From: Diprion similis
Taxonomy: Eukaryota > Arthropoda > Insecta > Hymenoptera > Diprionidae
Direction of reading: 5' to 3'
NCBI RefSeq assembly: GCF_021155765.1
Contig: NC_060105.1
Coordinates: 12,681,001-12,745,000, forward strand
DNA: 64,000 nucleotides
Shown: one piece after another, positions 1 to 11,535 of the stretch
How positions within the stretch are numbered: the first letter of the stretch is position 1
How the letters are laid out: each line of letters opens with the position of its first letter
Made by a program: the position numbers and the translations under genes
The notes under the pieces: model-generated
The model's database searches: none
Seen by the model: the letters and a program-made list of their open reading frames with translations, nothing else
Told to the model about the DNA's origin: nothing

Positions 1-2940
1 TGCTACGACGTGTTACTTCAAAAATTTAACAAATGTGATAAAAATGAATAATCAAATGAGCGTGATTTTACACATAATGTAGAACGCTTATTTTTTTACA
101 GAATCTTTTGACCTGAACAAACTTTTTGAGGTATTCCACTATGGAGAATAGCAATTTATTTTTTTCTGAAAAACCCCAATATATGAAAGAAGCAGTTTCG
201 TCAGGGATGGGCAATATAAGTTATTTACTTCAACGTTTTGACAAATTAAACAAAAAAGAGAAAAAAAAACTCTAGGAAGATGTGTAACTATCCCTTATGT
301 GTGATCGAAACAGAAGCAGAAACATCTATACTCTTTTTGTTACATTTTAAATTCAAAAAACAAGTTAAAAAAATCTCTTATTGCAGAATCTTCTCAACAC
401 CCTAAAAACCGAATTTCCGGACATAAGTCTAACATTGAAATTTTTGATTCTAATATATGTGCTTAAAGCTTTTCAATGGACACATTTTTGATATCTATAT
501 ACACATACATATAAATACTAATATGTGAACTAAATCGACTCGATTGATTTAGCGACTTGTTTTTCTCTGTGTACGTTAGAAGCATCTTAATTTCGACGGA
601 CTCACCAAGAACAGTTTATCCCACCAGTTACTTTACAAACATCTTACATGCCAGTGTTTCCTATAACTTTGGTTGGTACCGTGTCCAAAATAGGATTTGA
701 TCAATGACTATAAATCGTGATTGCGACGTATACATTCATAATAACATAGGTAGTTTCATAACATTATAAGTACAGACACCAGAACCCGGTATGTGGCCCT
801 ATATATATAGCCAACCAGCACACATCTGGCAAGACAATAAACTTACTTGGGACTTTCCATTGAACAATAAATACCTTTTTCGACAATGAAACATGGCACA
901 AAAGCTCCCCAATGCGGGTTTTTCCCGTTTTAAAACACTCAGCTGGTCGACAGATGTGGACGTTAACCAGCTTGGACAACGTGGCCGCGAAACGGTCACC
1001 TATTGTTTGAGTTAATAAAATTTACCTGACCCTTTTCCCACTTTCTACGCCATTCCTCTTCACTTTACAACCAATCCTAAAATTCGTAAGATTCCCACCA
1101 ATCAGAAATCTCAATACCATGCATTTTGCTCACTTCCGTCTCCCACCCTTAAACCAAAGCTCCCACTCCTACCAACATCCACAACCGAAATACTGTGAAA
1201 AACTAACTTCAGTCTAAAACGATTTTCTCGGTGGATACACACTAGTATTAGCGTTTTGAAACTTGAAACTAAATATCTTTAGCTCCGGGAATATCCAACG
1301 TTTTTCAAACTTATTTTCTCCTTAACAACTGTCTGAAGAACTTAACTCGAAAACAATGTGTAAACGAACTCTGTAACCTCACAAGCAAGCTGATTAATTC
1401 TAGAATATTGTATATATATGTGTGTGTAAATAGTATTCTGTGAGTCAATCAATATCTTACCTGCAAAGTACCTAGAATTCTTTAATTAGAATTGTAGGAG
1501 TTCACGTTGTGTAAAACAAAATTTTAATAATTGTGCGTACAGTGAAAAACTTTCTTATTTAGAGAATCATGGACATATATTGACGAAGTGTTATTTTCGT
1601 GAAGTTAAAAATATCAGTTTTTACATCACTTTCAGAATTCAGAAAGCAAAATTTTTATACATTTTATAAACTTCCATTCACTTTCATGATTTTTGTATTC
1701 ACCACACTTCGTTGGACAAGTATTCTTTGCAAAAAATTATAAATTTGACTTCCAGCTAGTCACTTCTACAGTAAAGGTAAGTTTAATGCAATGAAATATT
1801 CCTTGTTAATTCGAAGATGCATAAAAATTTACTTTCCAACTTCAAATTTATCATGTAACGAGTCTTTAGTGTGGTAAAATAATACTAAAACCACAATCAT
1901 TTTTAACGTGATATGCGTAGGGTTATCATGATCCGTGGAACGGAATGTGCTTTACGATCGTGTTGGTTGTTAAATTATAAATCTAACCATCAATATGAAC
2001 GAATATACGCCACTGCAAGGTGGAGTGCATATATACACCTCATTACCAAAGCGTATATTGATAGTAAGTAAGATTTACTTGAGAAAATAAGAATCTAAAA
2101 ACGCTGTGATTCATCTGTTTAGATTGAAGGAAGAAATTGAATTAGAGTTTGAAGGTAATCAATTGCAGAACTTAAAAGTTTTTCACTTTACATTAATTTG
2201 CAACTTGTCATGATTACTGTTTTTACAAATGTCGAGATACAACCGTCAGACTTGGTAGCGTGATGGCTTTTTGAACCATTTTTGATCAGAAAAATGTGCT
2301 CAAAAGCACCGACCCGAATACATTAGTTTAAATGAAACTGAAGTAGTCTTTCCAAACGACTATGAAAAAATTCTGCAATTACAGAAACCTTGAATATAAA
2401 ACATGGTAAACACTTCCGGTTTACATCCATGCTGACATTGAATGCTGTTGCAGCCTGCTAGCGATTGTAAAATGGTTTTTTGTTTATTGTACTTCTATTG
2501 CTCTGTATACAGTTTATTATTTTGTTTTAAAAATTGAGAAGATTAAGAAACAATTTATCAAACCATATACCATCCAGTATTGCATGTTACTTGCATCGTA
2601 CTATGGTTCTACGATGGTCCATGAAGAAGCTGAAGAAAATTATGATCATTATAGTTACAAATCTATTACCAACGTGTTGAACAGTCGAACCTTTGATTGC
2701 TGACCAAATATGATACCTTAAAGTCTGCCAAGACCTGTCATATGTATCCATGGTCAGCCTTTCACTCTTGAGAATATAAAAGATCGCGCATTGAGGTTGC
2801 AGCATAAATCATAAAAACTCTGACACTGTTTCAGTGATTTTTCATAATGTAACAAGTTACGCTTCTGAATTTCACGTTGAAGCATTGGCTAAATATTTTG
2901 AAAGTGCGCTTAAGCTGTTACATACAAAAAAAAGGACTAT
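1..2940. other. AT-rich region without recognisable genes
   Basis: Only short reading frames without recognisable domains are seen on either strand. There are no convincing splice-linked exons, tRNA-like folds or long repeats. It may be intergenic or intronic. Confidence 0.5.
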
Positions 2941-2945
2941 GTATT

Positions 2946-3230
2946 AGGGTGGGCCAAAGAAATGACTTTTTTTTCGTTAGTTACCGTGAATATATCGTGC
3001 AAGATGACGAAAAAAAAAATCTGCAAAAGTTTGAGCTCTTCATATTAATATTTTTATTTATTTCTTTTCATTTTGGAATATTATTACTCAACACTGGATT
3101 CGCGCATCGTAAAGAGCAATACATATTTTTGTAGGAAATTGAACGATCTATAAAAAAGGTCTCTTGCTGTTTTTTAGTAAATCTACTGGTTCAAAGGTTA
3201 TTTAAGGTTAAAAATTAGTTATATCAAATT
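2946..3230. repeat. Dispersed repeat fragment starting TAGGGTGG
   Basis: The block opens with TTAGGGTGGGCCAAAGAAAT, close to the ends of the foldback element at 51823-52434. Its right part (about 3105-3230) resembles 26450-26560; both carry a stretch like GGAAATTGAACGATCTA followed by a T-rich run and TAAATCTA. No inverted partner of the left end is visible, so this looks like a truncated non-autonomous DNA transposon. Confidence 0.4.
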
Positions 3231-5256
3231 TCATGTTTTTTTTTCATTCCCACTGTTAAATAATGGTTGAAAAATGAAAAAAATATATCATTTTTTAAGT
3301 TTCATGTTATCTTTTTTACTGAAACATCCAAATTTTCCTCCGAAGTTCTGGGATGTGCGTAACTTTTAAATACGTTATTTGTTTTGTACAGATTATAGTG
3401 TAGGGTTCTAAGGTTAATTACGCAACAAGATCAACTCCACTGCGATCTAATTTCCACTTTCGTTTTCTTAATTCTGCTTTCAGCAGGGAGACCGTCATTT
3501 AATCCACTTACGTTTTCTCGTCATTTCCGTTTTGCTTCGTTTACACTCGTCGTCCAACATCACTTATGGGATTGAGCGCACAAAATACCATAATTGTTAC
3601 TTAATACATATTACATGTTACATGCTCGACGAATATAGCGTAAATATCAATCTGGATAGGTACCTCCAGTGAGTCTTAGTAAATTACGTGTAGAACCCTG
3701 ATTACTTGTACCAATTATTCCAAAGTTGCAAATCACGATCGACACAAGGACCAATTATTTCTCGTGACGTAGAGAGCAATGCATATAATTACTTCGGAGG
3801 ATGAAAATATCTTAAACCTTGTGCACCAACTGACCTTGCAATCATTATTGACTGACATATTCGATAATCTCACTCTCAATGGTATGCCTGAAATAATTGA
3901 CATCATGCGTGTAATGCAAATGATGACTGGCAGTGGCGATCAAGGATTATACGAAGATGATTGCCCCACCTTGAAAATGGCTAGTCGCACAGAAGCGTAG
4001 ATTCCGTTTCTCATTCCAGACTTGTATCGATAAGTACGACCTGCAGAAACGGAAATCTGAATTGAAAAAAATTAAGATTAAGAATTCGAAATTGTTTGAC
4101 AGGAAGGTCAAAGATCACAAGCTGATTACGATACTGTTAAAATGTAGAGGTTGCGGATTAGGTGGAAGGTTTCATTTGGTGCACCACACTGTTTATTCAA
4201 TATATAGGATTATTATACTTTATTTATATATATATATATACTTAGTGACAACGTAATGACTTCCGATGTTTGCTCTCCAATGCTTCGTACGAGAGTGTCG
4301 CGATTTTGCGGTGACCTCTTCGCATCGCTGTATCGCTCACAAGAAACATGGTAATTAGTAAACATAACATAACACTCATATAATCCGACAGGTACGGCTT
4401 TAGACTTAATTTAGCAAATACAAATGGTTTTTTGAGTGGTTATTACTAGGTAATGTGAGAACTCATGAAATACAAAAAGCAAAGCACAGGTGTAACATCA
4501 ATAGCTAACACAGTAAACTGCAAATCACTACAGTCAAATCGTATTTAATCAAACTTAAGCACACGACAAAAATTTACTCTCTGATATCGAGTGAACGCTT
4601 TTGTACTTTGAAAAGTACCAAATTTGACCTAAAAAACCAAGGTTTTCGAGTGAGATTTTGTTTAATCGCGATACGTGTCTTTTATACGGTGTATTCAAAA
4701 ATTACGCGGGGTGAGGGGTGGAGAAATACACTCGTAGTGACACGTCACGTTTTTTATGCGTATTTATGCGTTGAGGGGTGGGGGAAGGGTCCAAAATCAT
4801 CGAAAACAGCGTAATATGGAATATTTGAATGGCCACTATATAGTACGATTGCATTGTCAACTTATGAGGAATGGTAATGAATTTTCAGCCAACATTGAAA
4901 ATACAATTTGCTCACGATATGAAAAGTATAGAGCTAAAACACTGCTCAAAATTGTACTAAAAAAATTGCGGGCTAATAACACTGGTCTGCAAAAGAAAAA
5001 ACTTTTTTCTCCTCCTTCTTATTATCATGTATATAATTATCATAAATTTGATGCTCTTGAAACAAAATATAGTAAGAAAAAATATGTATCACATATACTT
5101 TTAATGTAATGATATTTTTTACGGGCGAAGGATGAGGGGGAGGGAGGGGGGGGGGCGAGGGGTAGCAGTTTGGACGGTCAGAAACATACCTGTTTTCAGG
5201 AGTTTTTCCTTTTTTTTTAAAGACAATGAAAACACTTGGAGTAATTTTAGGTTAAT
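3231..5256. other. No recognisable gene; G-rich run
   Basis: AT-rich DNA with small unremarkable reading frames. A purine/G-rich run at about 5132-5162 (nine to ten G in a row) is the only compositional oddity. Confidence 0.4.
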
Positions 5257-5432
5257 GGCTTCATTATTGATAGTTTCAAAAATATTTTAGAATTTTTTTC
5301 ACCGAAATTAATTTAATAAAATGGTGGCATGGCGCATATTGTTTGCTAATCGTATGCGTCATGCCGCCTTTTTGTTATTAATTTCAATGCAAATTTTTAA
5401 AAATGTTCCTAAAACTATAAATAATAAAGTCC
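5257..5432. mobile_element. Foldback MITE, about 176 bp
   Basis: The left arm (5257-5337) and the reverse complement of the right arm (5352-5432) match over about 80 bp. Both arms contain the words GGCTTCATTATT/GGACTTTATTATT, GAAATTAAT and GGCATGGCGCATA/GGCATGACGCATA. The loop is only about 14 bp. There is no coding capacity, as expected of a miniature inverted-repeat element. Confidence 0.65.
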
Positions 5433-6439
5433 TTAAACTCGAATTGCTTCGAGTGATTTCATTTCCTTAAGAAAAATTAATAACAAATTCTACATTTTGA
5501 ATGATTAAAAAAATTGTATCACGTAATACATAGGTAACAGCAAAAAAATGGAGAGCTGATCCAGATTCAGCACTTTAATATCTTCATATGTGTAATATTT
5601 TTTCGAAGGAAGATTTCGTTACAGGCTAGTATATTCAAAACAATTTATTTCTCATCGATTGAAGAAAACTTATGTCAAAGTTACAACCCTATACTTCTGA
5701 CATTCATCCACGGTATGCATATGTTACGTTACAATTCACATTTTTCCAAATTCCGTATCATCTGAATACTTGATTCCGTATTTACCGTTCAATAAATTCA
5801 TGAAAGCACTTGGCGTCTGCCACCCGGGAGTTTTTCTAGTTGCCTAAGCGATAATTCGTTGAACCAGCATTCCCAAATTGATTAACACTGAACATCCGTC
5901 TTATTCTAAGTACTATATTACTTATATTACTGACAATATTTCTGCCCTCAGAGTAATCAAGTCACCCTTAAATCGATGACGGTCCCAATATTACATTTAT
6001 CATAAATCATCAAGTTAGCAAGAATTGAACTAAGAAATGCTGACGTGGTATCTATAGACAAATCAACGAGGATCTTTTTCTGTTAATTGTAAGATATAAA
6101 AAATAAGATTAAAATTACTCTTGACTATTATTTTTTAAACCAATGGTTTTTGAGTTAGAGCCGTTTGAAGTTCACCAATCACGACGCGACCGCGCTATTC
6201 GCTCATGTATACAAGAAATGTTTAACCCATCAAGTATGAATATTAAGGAACGAGAAAATTCAGGTACCACTCAGGTACATGGGTGAACAATAATCCGTAA
6301 AAAAAAAAATTTCAAATTTTTCGGTTACTCATGTTTTTGGTAACCAAGTAATTTATACGATTTGTGAATCAACATAAGAACACCTATGATTTTCCAACTA
6401 GAAACCTGAGACTTTATTTTATTTCTGTAATCCATTCTT
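5433..6439. other. No recognisable gene
   Basis: AT-rich DNA; no domain, RNA gene or clear repeat seen. Confidence 0.4.
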
Positions 6440-7290
6440 CAAAGGGTTTACCCCTGTTTGAAAAATTTTTTAATTTCAATTTTTTATTTTTTATGAAGAA
6501 TTTAAGGAATGAAAATGTTGAAAAATCAGACAGAGATGTCAAAAAAAAGTTGTTTTTAAAATGCTTCGATTGTTTCAATTTACAATCACTGCAAAGTACA
6601 TAAATATAATTTTTTTCAATATTTTACTCTGACTATTTAAAAAAATTGTTACTAACCGATGCATTGTTTATGACAATATCCAAAAGACTGCCTTTTTTGG
6701 GTTATTCATCATACCGGTGCTAATAACTTGTAAACTGTGAGCAATACGGCAAAGACACTTCAAATTTTTTTTATACAACATTGAATAATAAACTAATTGA
6801 GCTTTCAATCAAAGCTCAAACTCGATTAAATAAAAGCACTTCATAAGGATATTTGTTTATTGAACCAACAATTAAAAAATGAAAAACAAACATTTTCTTT
6901 ACAAAATATGAAAAAGCACTGGAGAAAATGACTTGAATGAAAAAACAGTTCATGAATATGAATTTTTAGTATCGAAACAAAACTTTTAATCGAAAAAAGC
7001 GTTTTTAAACAGAGAGGACAATTTAAAAAAAAAATTATTGTTTCATTAAAAATCATTCATTTATATTTATGGTCAAATAGTACGGAGCAAATTTCTGAAA
7101 ATGTTATATACAATGCATTTGTTTATAACAATTTTTTGAATAGTCGGAGAAAAATATTGAAAAAATTATATCCATTTACTTTTTAGTGATTGTAAAGGAA
7201 AACCATCGAAACATTTTGAAAACAACTTTTTTTTTAAATGAAAAATTGAAATTAAAAAATTTTATAAACGGCGATCCCTTTGTTACGTAA
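6440..7290. repeat. Large imperfect inverted repeat, about 850 bp
   Basis: The left arm (about 6440-6690) matches the reverse complement of the right arm (about 7080-7290). Shared words include AAATTTTTTAATTTCAATTT, AAAAAAAGTTGTTTT, TTTACAATCACT, TATAATTTTTTTCAATATT and GACTATT. The 400-bp centre has no recognisable gene. It is probably a diverged foldback DNA transposon. Confidence 0.6.
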
Positions 7291-7365
7291 GAGGGTAGAC
7301 GTGTAAAGAGCGATGAAAGCTTATGACTATTAAAGACAATAATCAATTATGCACCCACGTAACAG

Positions 7366-7800
7366 CACTGAATAAAAATTGAAACTAGGTAAGAAAGACC
7401 TACCTTTCGGTACGCCGGTATTTGTAGGATCGTGTTGTTATAGTCCTATACAGGGCTGTGAGGTTTGTTTAAATAGGTTGAGGCTAATTTATAATATTAA
7501 TTGAATCCTGAAATTGGGGAAGGTCGTCGTTCAAAATAAATGGTTTATATGATTTAACATTTAAAATATATTCTTCAAACGATAGGAAAATGAAATTGGT
7601 GAAATGGTAACAATGAGTGAAGATTATAATAACAGTTTAATTTCGAGAAGTTGAACAATTTGGATTTATAAATGTTTGCGGATATAAAACAAAATAGTAA
7701 CTTATACCGAGAACATCTATATTGAACGCGTATTAATTCTATATGGTCTTTTGAATGCCTGTATCTCTCTTTTTAGATTCATAAGAACTGTAAATTAACG
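7366..7800 (-). repeat. LTR family A, left copy (3' LTR of the minus-strand element)
   Basis: Closely repeats the segment starting at 13968. Both contain GAAAGACCTACCTTTCGGTA, GGTATTTGTAGGATCGTGTT, CTATACAGG and ATTGGGGAAGGTCGTCGTTC, and both end near AGAACATCTATA-TGAACGCG and a CTCTCTTTTTAG-like tail. It lacks about 440 bp of GC-rich DNA found in the middle of the right copy. Edges are approximate; the plus-strand left edge is near TGAATAAAAATT. Since gag reads on the minus strand, this is the downstream LTR. Confidence 0.7.
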
Positions 7801-8016
7801 TGCCAATTGGATTGGCCCGCGAAAGTACCCGTTATTAGAAATATTGCTATTAATTGAGAAAATAGCCGTTGAGGTTGAGTCGGGAGAATCACTTTCGGGA
7901 TGTGCAGGAGCACACAGACGACAACCTTGTGTAGAAGATTTTATGTACGTGCTTCCGCCGGTCAATACATACAGGTTTTATCAAATCACACTATGAAAAC
8001 TCGTGATCAATTATAA

Positions 8017-9101
8017 TGTTGAAATGATTAAGATGCCGGGGCCGAGCTGAAGACTGGAGAATCACTCTCGAAATACCCAAAAGATATTTTCTACAACTAG
8101 GCTCCAGATCTAATATTGTTTCTTATATAAAAGTTTTTAGAAAACAATATGTTGCTTGAAGATGGCAAGATTATTTGGCGAATGTTTATTAGAAGCGAAT
8201 TGTTAATTATTATAGTTGAACACTTAAAATTCTTGGGAATCAGGGCGGAGCTCGATTTGATTTTTAAGGAAAGTCGAATATCATGAGAATGTCTATTCGC
8301 GAAATATTTAGAATGAGTACAGAACAGAAAAGAATTGAAGTTGGGTGATAGTAAGTCTTTGCAATTCACAGAACAAATTGAAAGTTTGAAGATGACGAAT
8401 CAGCTTGGTACTTTAGGGAGGTCACAATGAAGATTTTCCGAACGCTACTATCGACCAAAAGGGCTAATCCGGGTTGACGTCCACGCACCTCGCGACTTGA
8501 CAGACGAAAGACATGGTTTCTTGGGCCTGACGGTCCAAGAACCCTCGGTGCAATTAAGTTACAATGGTGATTAGCCAATGGGGTGCAAAGGCAACCTCCC
8601 GGTGCCAGAATCGGCATGGTCAGCGTTACTTTTATATAGCGTTACGTTCCGATGATTCTCAATCTCGTCGGTTACATACTATAAATATGAACAAACGATA
8701 TTTACATGTAATGCTCACACATTCATCCATGCATCGTAATAAGGAACCTATTTTAATTCAGTACATATTGTATGTATGGTTTAGCCTAATTAATAATGAT
8801 AATTTTGACTTAGAAAAAGGAGATACTTTTGGGCTGAGTGCCACTGCGATTCATGTCAGCACTTCATACTTCAGTTCTTGGTACTGCTAAATGACCCTAA
8901 GCTAAACTTAATATTGAGGCTGTGCGTGGCTTCCTCTAGGAGGGGTGGAAGTCCCCTGTTGAAGCAATATGTTATTTTAGCGCTATTTATTGCGCTGCAG
9001 CTTATTCTCAAGCGCTCAAGATGTTGAGTGCAATAAACTTTCTTTGGTCACTGTGTAAGATTGAAAAAAGGTTCACCGAGGCGGCACGTCGGGGCGTAAC
9101 A
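8017..9101 (-). repeat. LTR family B (3' LTR with adjoining polypurine tract)
   Basis: About 900 bp of this block recur at 39250-40202, with shared words such as GAATCAGGGC, AATGTCTATTCGCGAA, GACGTCCACGCACCTCGCGA and TCGGTGCAA. On the minus strand it begins TGTTACGCCCC and ends ATTTCAACA, i.e. matching TGTT...AACA termini. A purine tract lies directly upstream (9102-9114), so this reads as the 3' LTR of a minus-strand retroelement whose body lies to the right. Short apparent proteins inside it are shadows. Confidence 0.65.
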
Positions 9102-9114
9102 TCCCTCCCCACTC
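9102..9114 (-). other. Polypurine tract abutting LTR B
   Basis: On the minus strand GAGTGGGGAGGGA runs straight into TGTTACG, the expected layout of a plus-strand priming tract followed by the first bases of a 3' LTR. It anchors the element's 3' end downstream of the RRM/F-box gene. Confidence 0.65.
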
Positions 9115-9258
9115 AGAAAAAGTCAACGTCCTCGTTGATAATCTACATATTATAAGCATGGGTTATTATAACTATTATATATATCGAATAAGTTGTCCCT
9201 AAATGCAATCTTATGAGGGATGCCTTTAATCTAGGATGTACATCTCAAGGGATGGTTT

Positions 9259-9672
9259 GAGAATGACTCTCGGTAACCAGTAACTGGTTAGCCAATCCTT
9301 GAGCGCTACGAACTAATCTAAATTTTCATATTACATTTTTCATGGTGGTGGATTAATGATGGATATACTTTCTCTGAAATGAGACATTTCACTGACATGT
9401 TTTTCATGTTTAATTTAGGAATTGGTGGTTAAAGAGACTATTATTTTTTAATACTTCTTGATGTTTAATCAGGCAAGGCTTGAAAATTGCTCTCGATAAC
9501 CAGTAAACTGATTAGCCGAAACATTGGCAGGAGAATATCTCTCGATGATCAGTATAACTGGTCAACCAACCTTCCCCACTGCATTATATTTTGGATGAAT
9601 TAATTTAAACATGCACTTTATCCTAGCAGCTGACATGAGAATGTTTCTCGGTGATTAATCAACTAATCAGCC
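9259..9672. repeat. Four diverged hairpin-forming repeats
   Basis: Copies at about 9259-9293, 9482-9517, 9532-9567 and 9637-9672. The best preserved has the form GAGAATGACTCTC followed by GGTAACCAGT/ACTGGTTAGCC, two adjacent short stems. Related single stems occur at about 7885 and 8058. They lie in the 3' untranslated region between the RRM/F-box gene and the polypurine tract. Confidence 0.6.
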
Positions 9673-9725
9673 GTTGCTGGATATAGAAAAAAAAAAAGAA
9701 ATTTTAGTATTTGTGTCCGCAGAAC

Positions 9726-11506
9726 TTACACTCTCGAATTGTATACTACTTTCGAGGATCTTCTATAATATATTTTCAAAAATATGTTTCGCTTAACTTT
9801 CTTCTTCGTTGTTGCCTGTGTTTCGCCCACGTAGAGGTGAAGGGGTTGTTGGCGAAGACCTCTCCTGACTACTTCGGTTGCCACGGTAACTGTTTGGCTA
9901 GTCACCTCCCAGCATCCTTCGACGTCCACTAAGGTGACGTCCTGATTGCTGCGGATTAGACCGCAGATGTCCTCATCTGTTATGCCTGGGTTGTCACGGC
10001 ATTCCAAGGTCTTCAGATGCTCCATATGACGGAGGAAGTCCCCGCCAATGCTGGGATGCATGTTATTAATGACCAGCGTTTCTAGGGATTTGATCTTGCT
10101 CAATGATTCCAGAGAGAATTGACCTCTAATATTCGTACAGAAACTTAGATTCAGGTATTTCAATTGCTTGATGTTTTTCCCATCTCCGAGACCAGACAAC
10201 CAACCATCTAACCACAACTTATGAGTGAAAGGTGTTTTAATGCTGATAGTGATTTCGTGAAATTTGGTGTCACCGCGATCTCGTTTAGTTCCACGAAGTC
10301 ACCTGTGACTTCTCCCTCTAGTAGTCCTGGTTCTTCTTCTATTTCTTTATCTGGTCCATCTCCATGTATGGTCAGCGATGTTAAATTCGTTATTGTGCTT
10401 GGATTCATGGTCAGGGTCATTAATAAGTCGGCTCTACTCACCAGCTTACAATTGACGATTTCTACTTCCGTAAGCTTTGATAGTAATATCACTGTTCCTA
10501 TTCCTTTCAATCTGAGCTGATCGCAGTTCCGTACTCTTATTCTCTCTAATTTCGTTTGATAGATCAAACCCTCTCCCGTTGTTTCGTTATCATCTAGCGT
10601 AAAGTCTTTTAGCCGTGGGTTCCTTTCGAAAATTCTCTCGAGGTCCAGATCAATTGGTCCAATGCAAGGTCCCAGCTCCAGTTCCTCCAGGTTCGTAAGA
10701 TATAAACTGATGGCTTTCACAGCTCCTTCTCGTAAGGTGGTTGAGTTCAATTTCAGCGTCCTTAGATTTGGTGAATTTTTTATGAGCGCCGTAACAGCTG
10801 TTGACCTTAGGTCTTCGATTCCGTGGATGTTGGCGTGTAATAGGTACTCTCCACATCTTGTGGCGAACCAGAATAGGCCCTCCTCGTTTAAGGTTTGTCT
10901 CCAAGAAGAAGTCCACTCCCGGCTGTTAGGATCCAGGACTTTCGTTCCGATTAGGGAGGCTTTGGCTCCCTTGTTCCATAGCCGGCATACTTGCTCCATC
11001 CTTGACCGATCTACGTATGGTAAGTATCGTGCGATCATAGAGATGCACTCTATCTCCAAGTGTGGTGATTCTTTTGGGGTGAATCCAGGCAATGGGTCTT
11101 CTTCGAAACTCATTGGTTTTCTCCTCTTCATGGCTCTCGGCACTCTCAGTTCCTGCCATTTATCCGCGTAATCTACGTATAGCTTCCTCTTATGCAGTGT
11201 TACTCCTTGCAACCCTTGTAAAGCCTTGGTGGCGTCTCCGGACGTCTCGAAGGTTACGAACCCGTACTTCTGCATACCATCTGCTTTTGGTAAAACGATG
11301 GAGTTTGGGGAGTAGCTCCTCATCAGTTTCTCCAGGTGTTTCCTCCTTGCGTAGGGCGCAAGCCCGCCGATGAATAATCTCCTTGATGGTATCCTACCTC
11401 TTTTTGTTGCGTCGTATTGGGTCCCACTGGTACTCGCCATTTTCCTAGTAAAGTTCACAAAATTTTGACAGAACATATTTCTTATTAAAATAGGCCGAAT
11501 TTCCAA
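9726..11506 (-). CDS. RRM + F-box + leucine-rich-repeat protein, accessory gene of an env-bearing LTR element
   Basis: The first frame spans 11506-10208; the more likely start is the ATG at 11440 (MASTSG...), and the frame continues after a one-base shift near 10210 down to 9726. An N-terminal RRM shows RNP2-like RRLFIGGLA and RNP1-like YGFVTF. It is followed by an F-box-like segment (LEIECISMIARYLPY...VCRLWNKGAK) and then degenerate leucine-rich repeats (LRTLKLNS, LEELELG, LKYLNLSFC). Known roles: RRM binds RNA, F-box docks Skp1 of SCF ubiquitin ligases, LRRs select a target. The combination suggests an RNA-linked ubiquitination adaptor, which is inference. It starts 30 bp after the env stop on the same strand and is followed by hairpin repeats, a polypurine tract and LTR B. 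A decayed homologue next to env sequence lies at 33455-36495. The frameshift may be real decay or an assembly error. Confidence 0.75.
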
Positions 11507-11535
11507 GGTCTAGTTGTGCCAACTGTGAATTTTAG

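Noticed and set aside
3779..4000. 73-codon frame with protein-like composition (MHIITSEDENILNLVHQLTL...)
   Set aside because: No domain, no splice context and no repeat; could be an exon but nothing supports it beyond composition.
8366..8617. Conserved-looking minus-strand frame shared with 39460-39723
   Set aside because: Both lie inside LTR family B; the similarity is that of the DNA repeat, not of a protein.
10221..11373. Several plus-strand frames of 90-170 codons
   Set aside because: Antisense shadows of the RRM/F-box/LRR gene.
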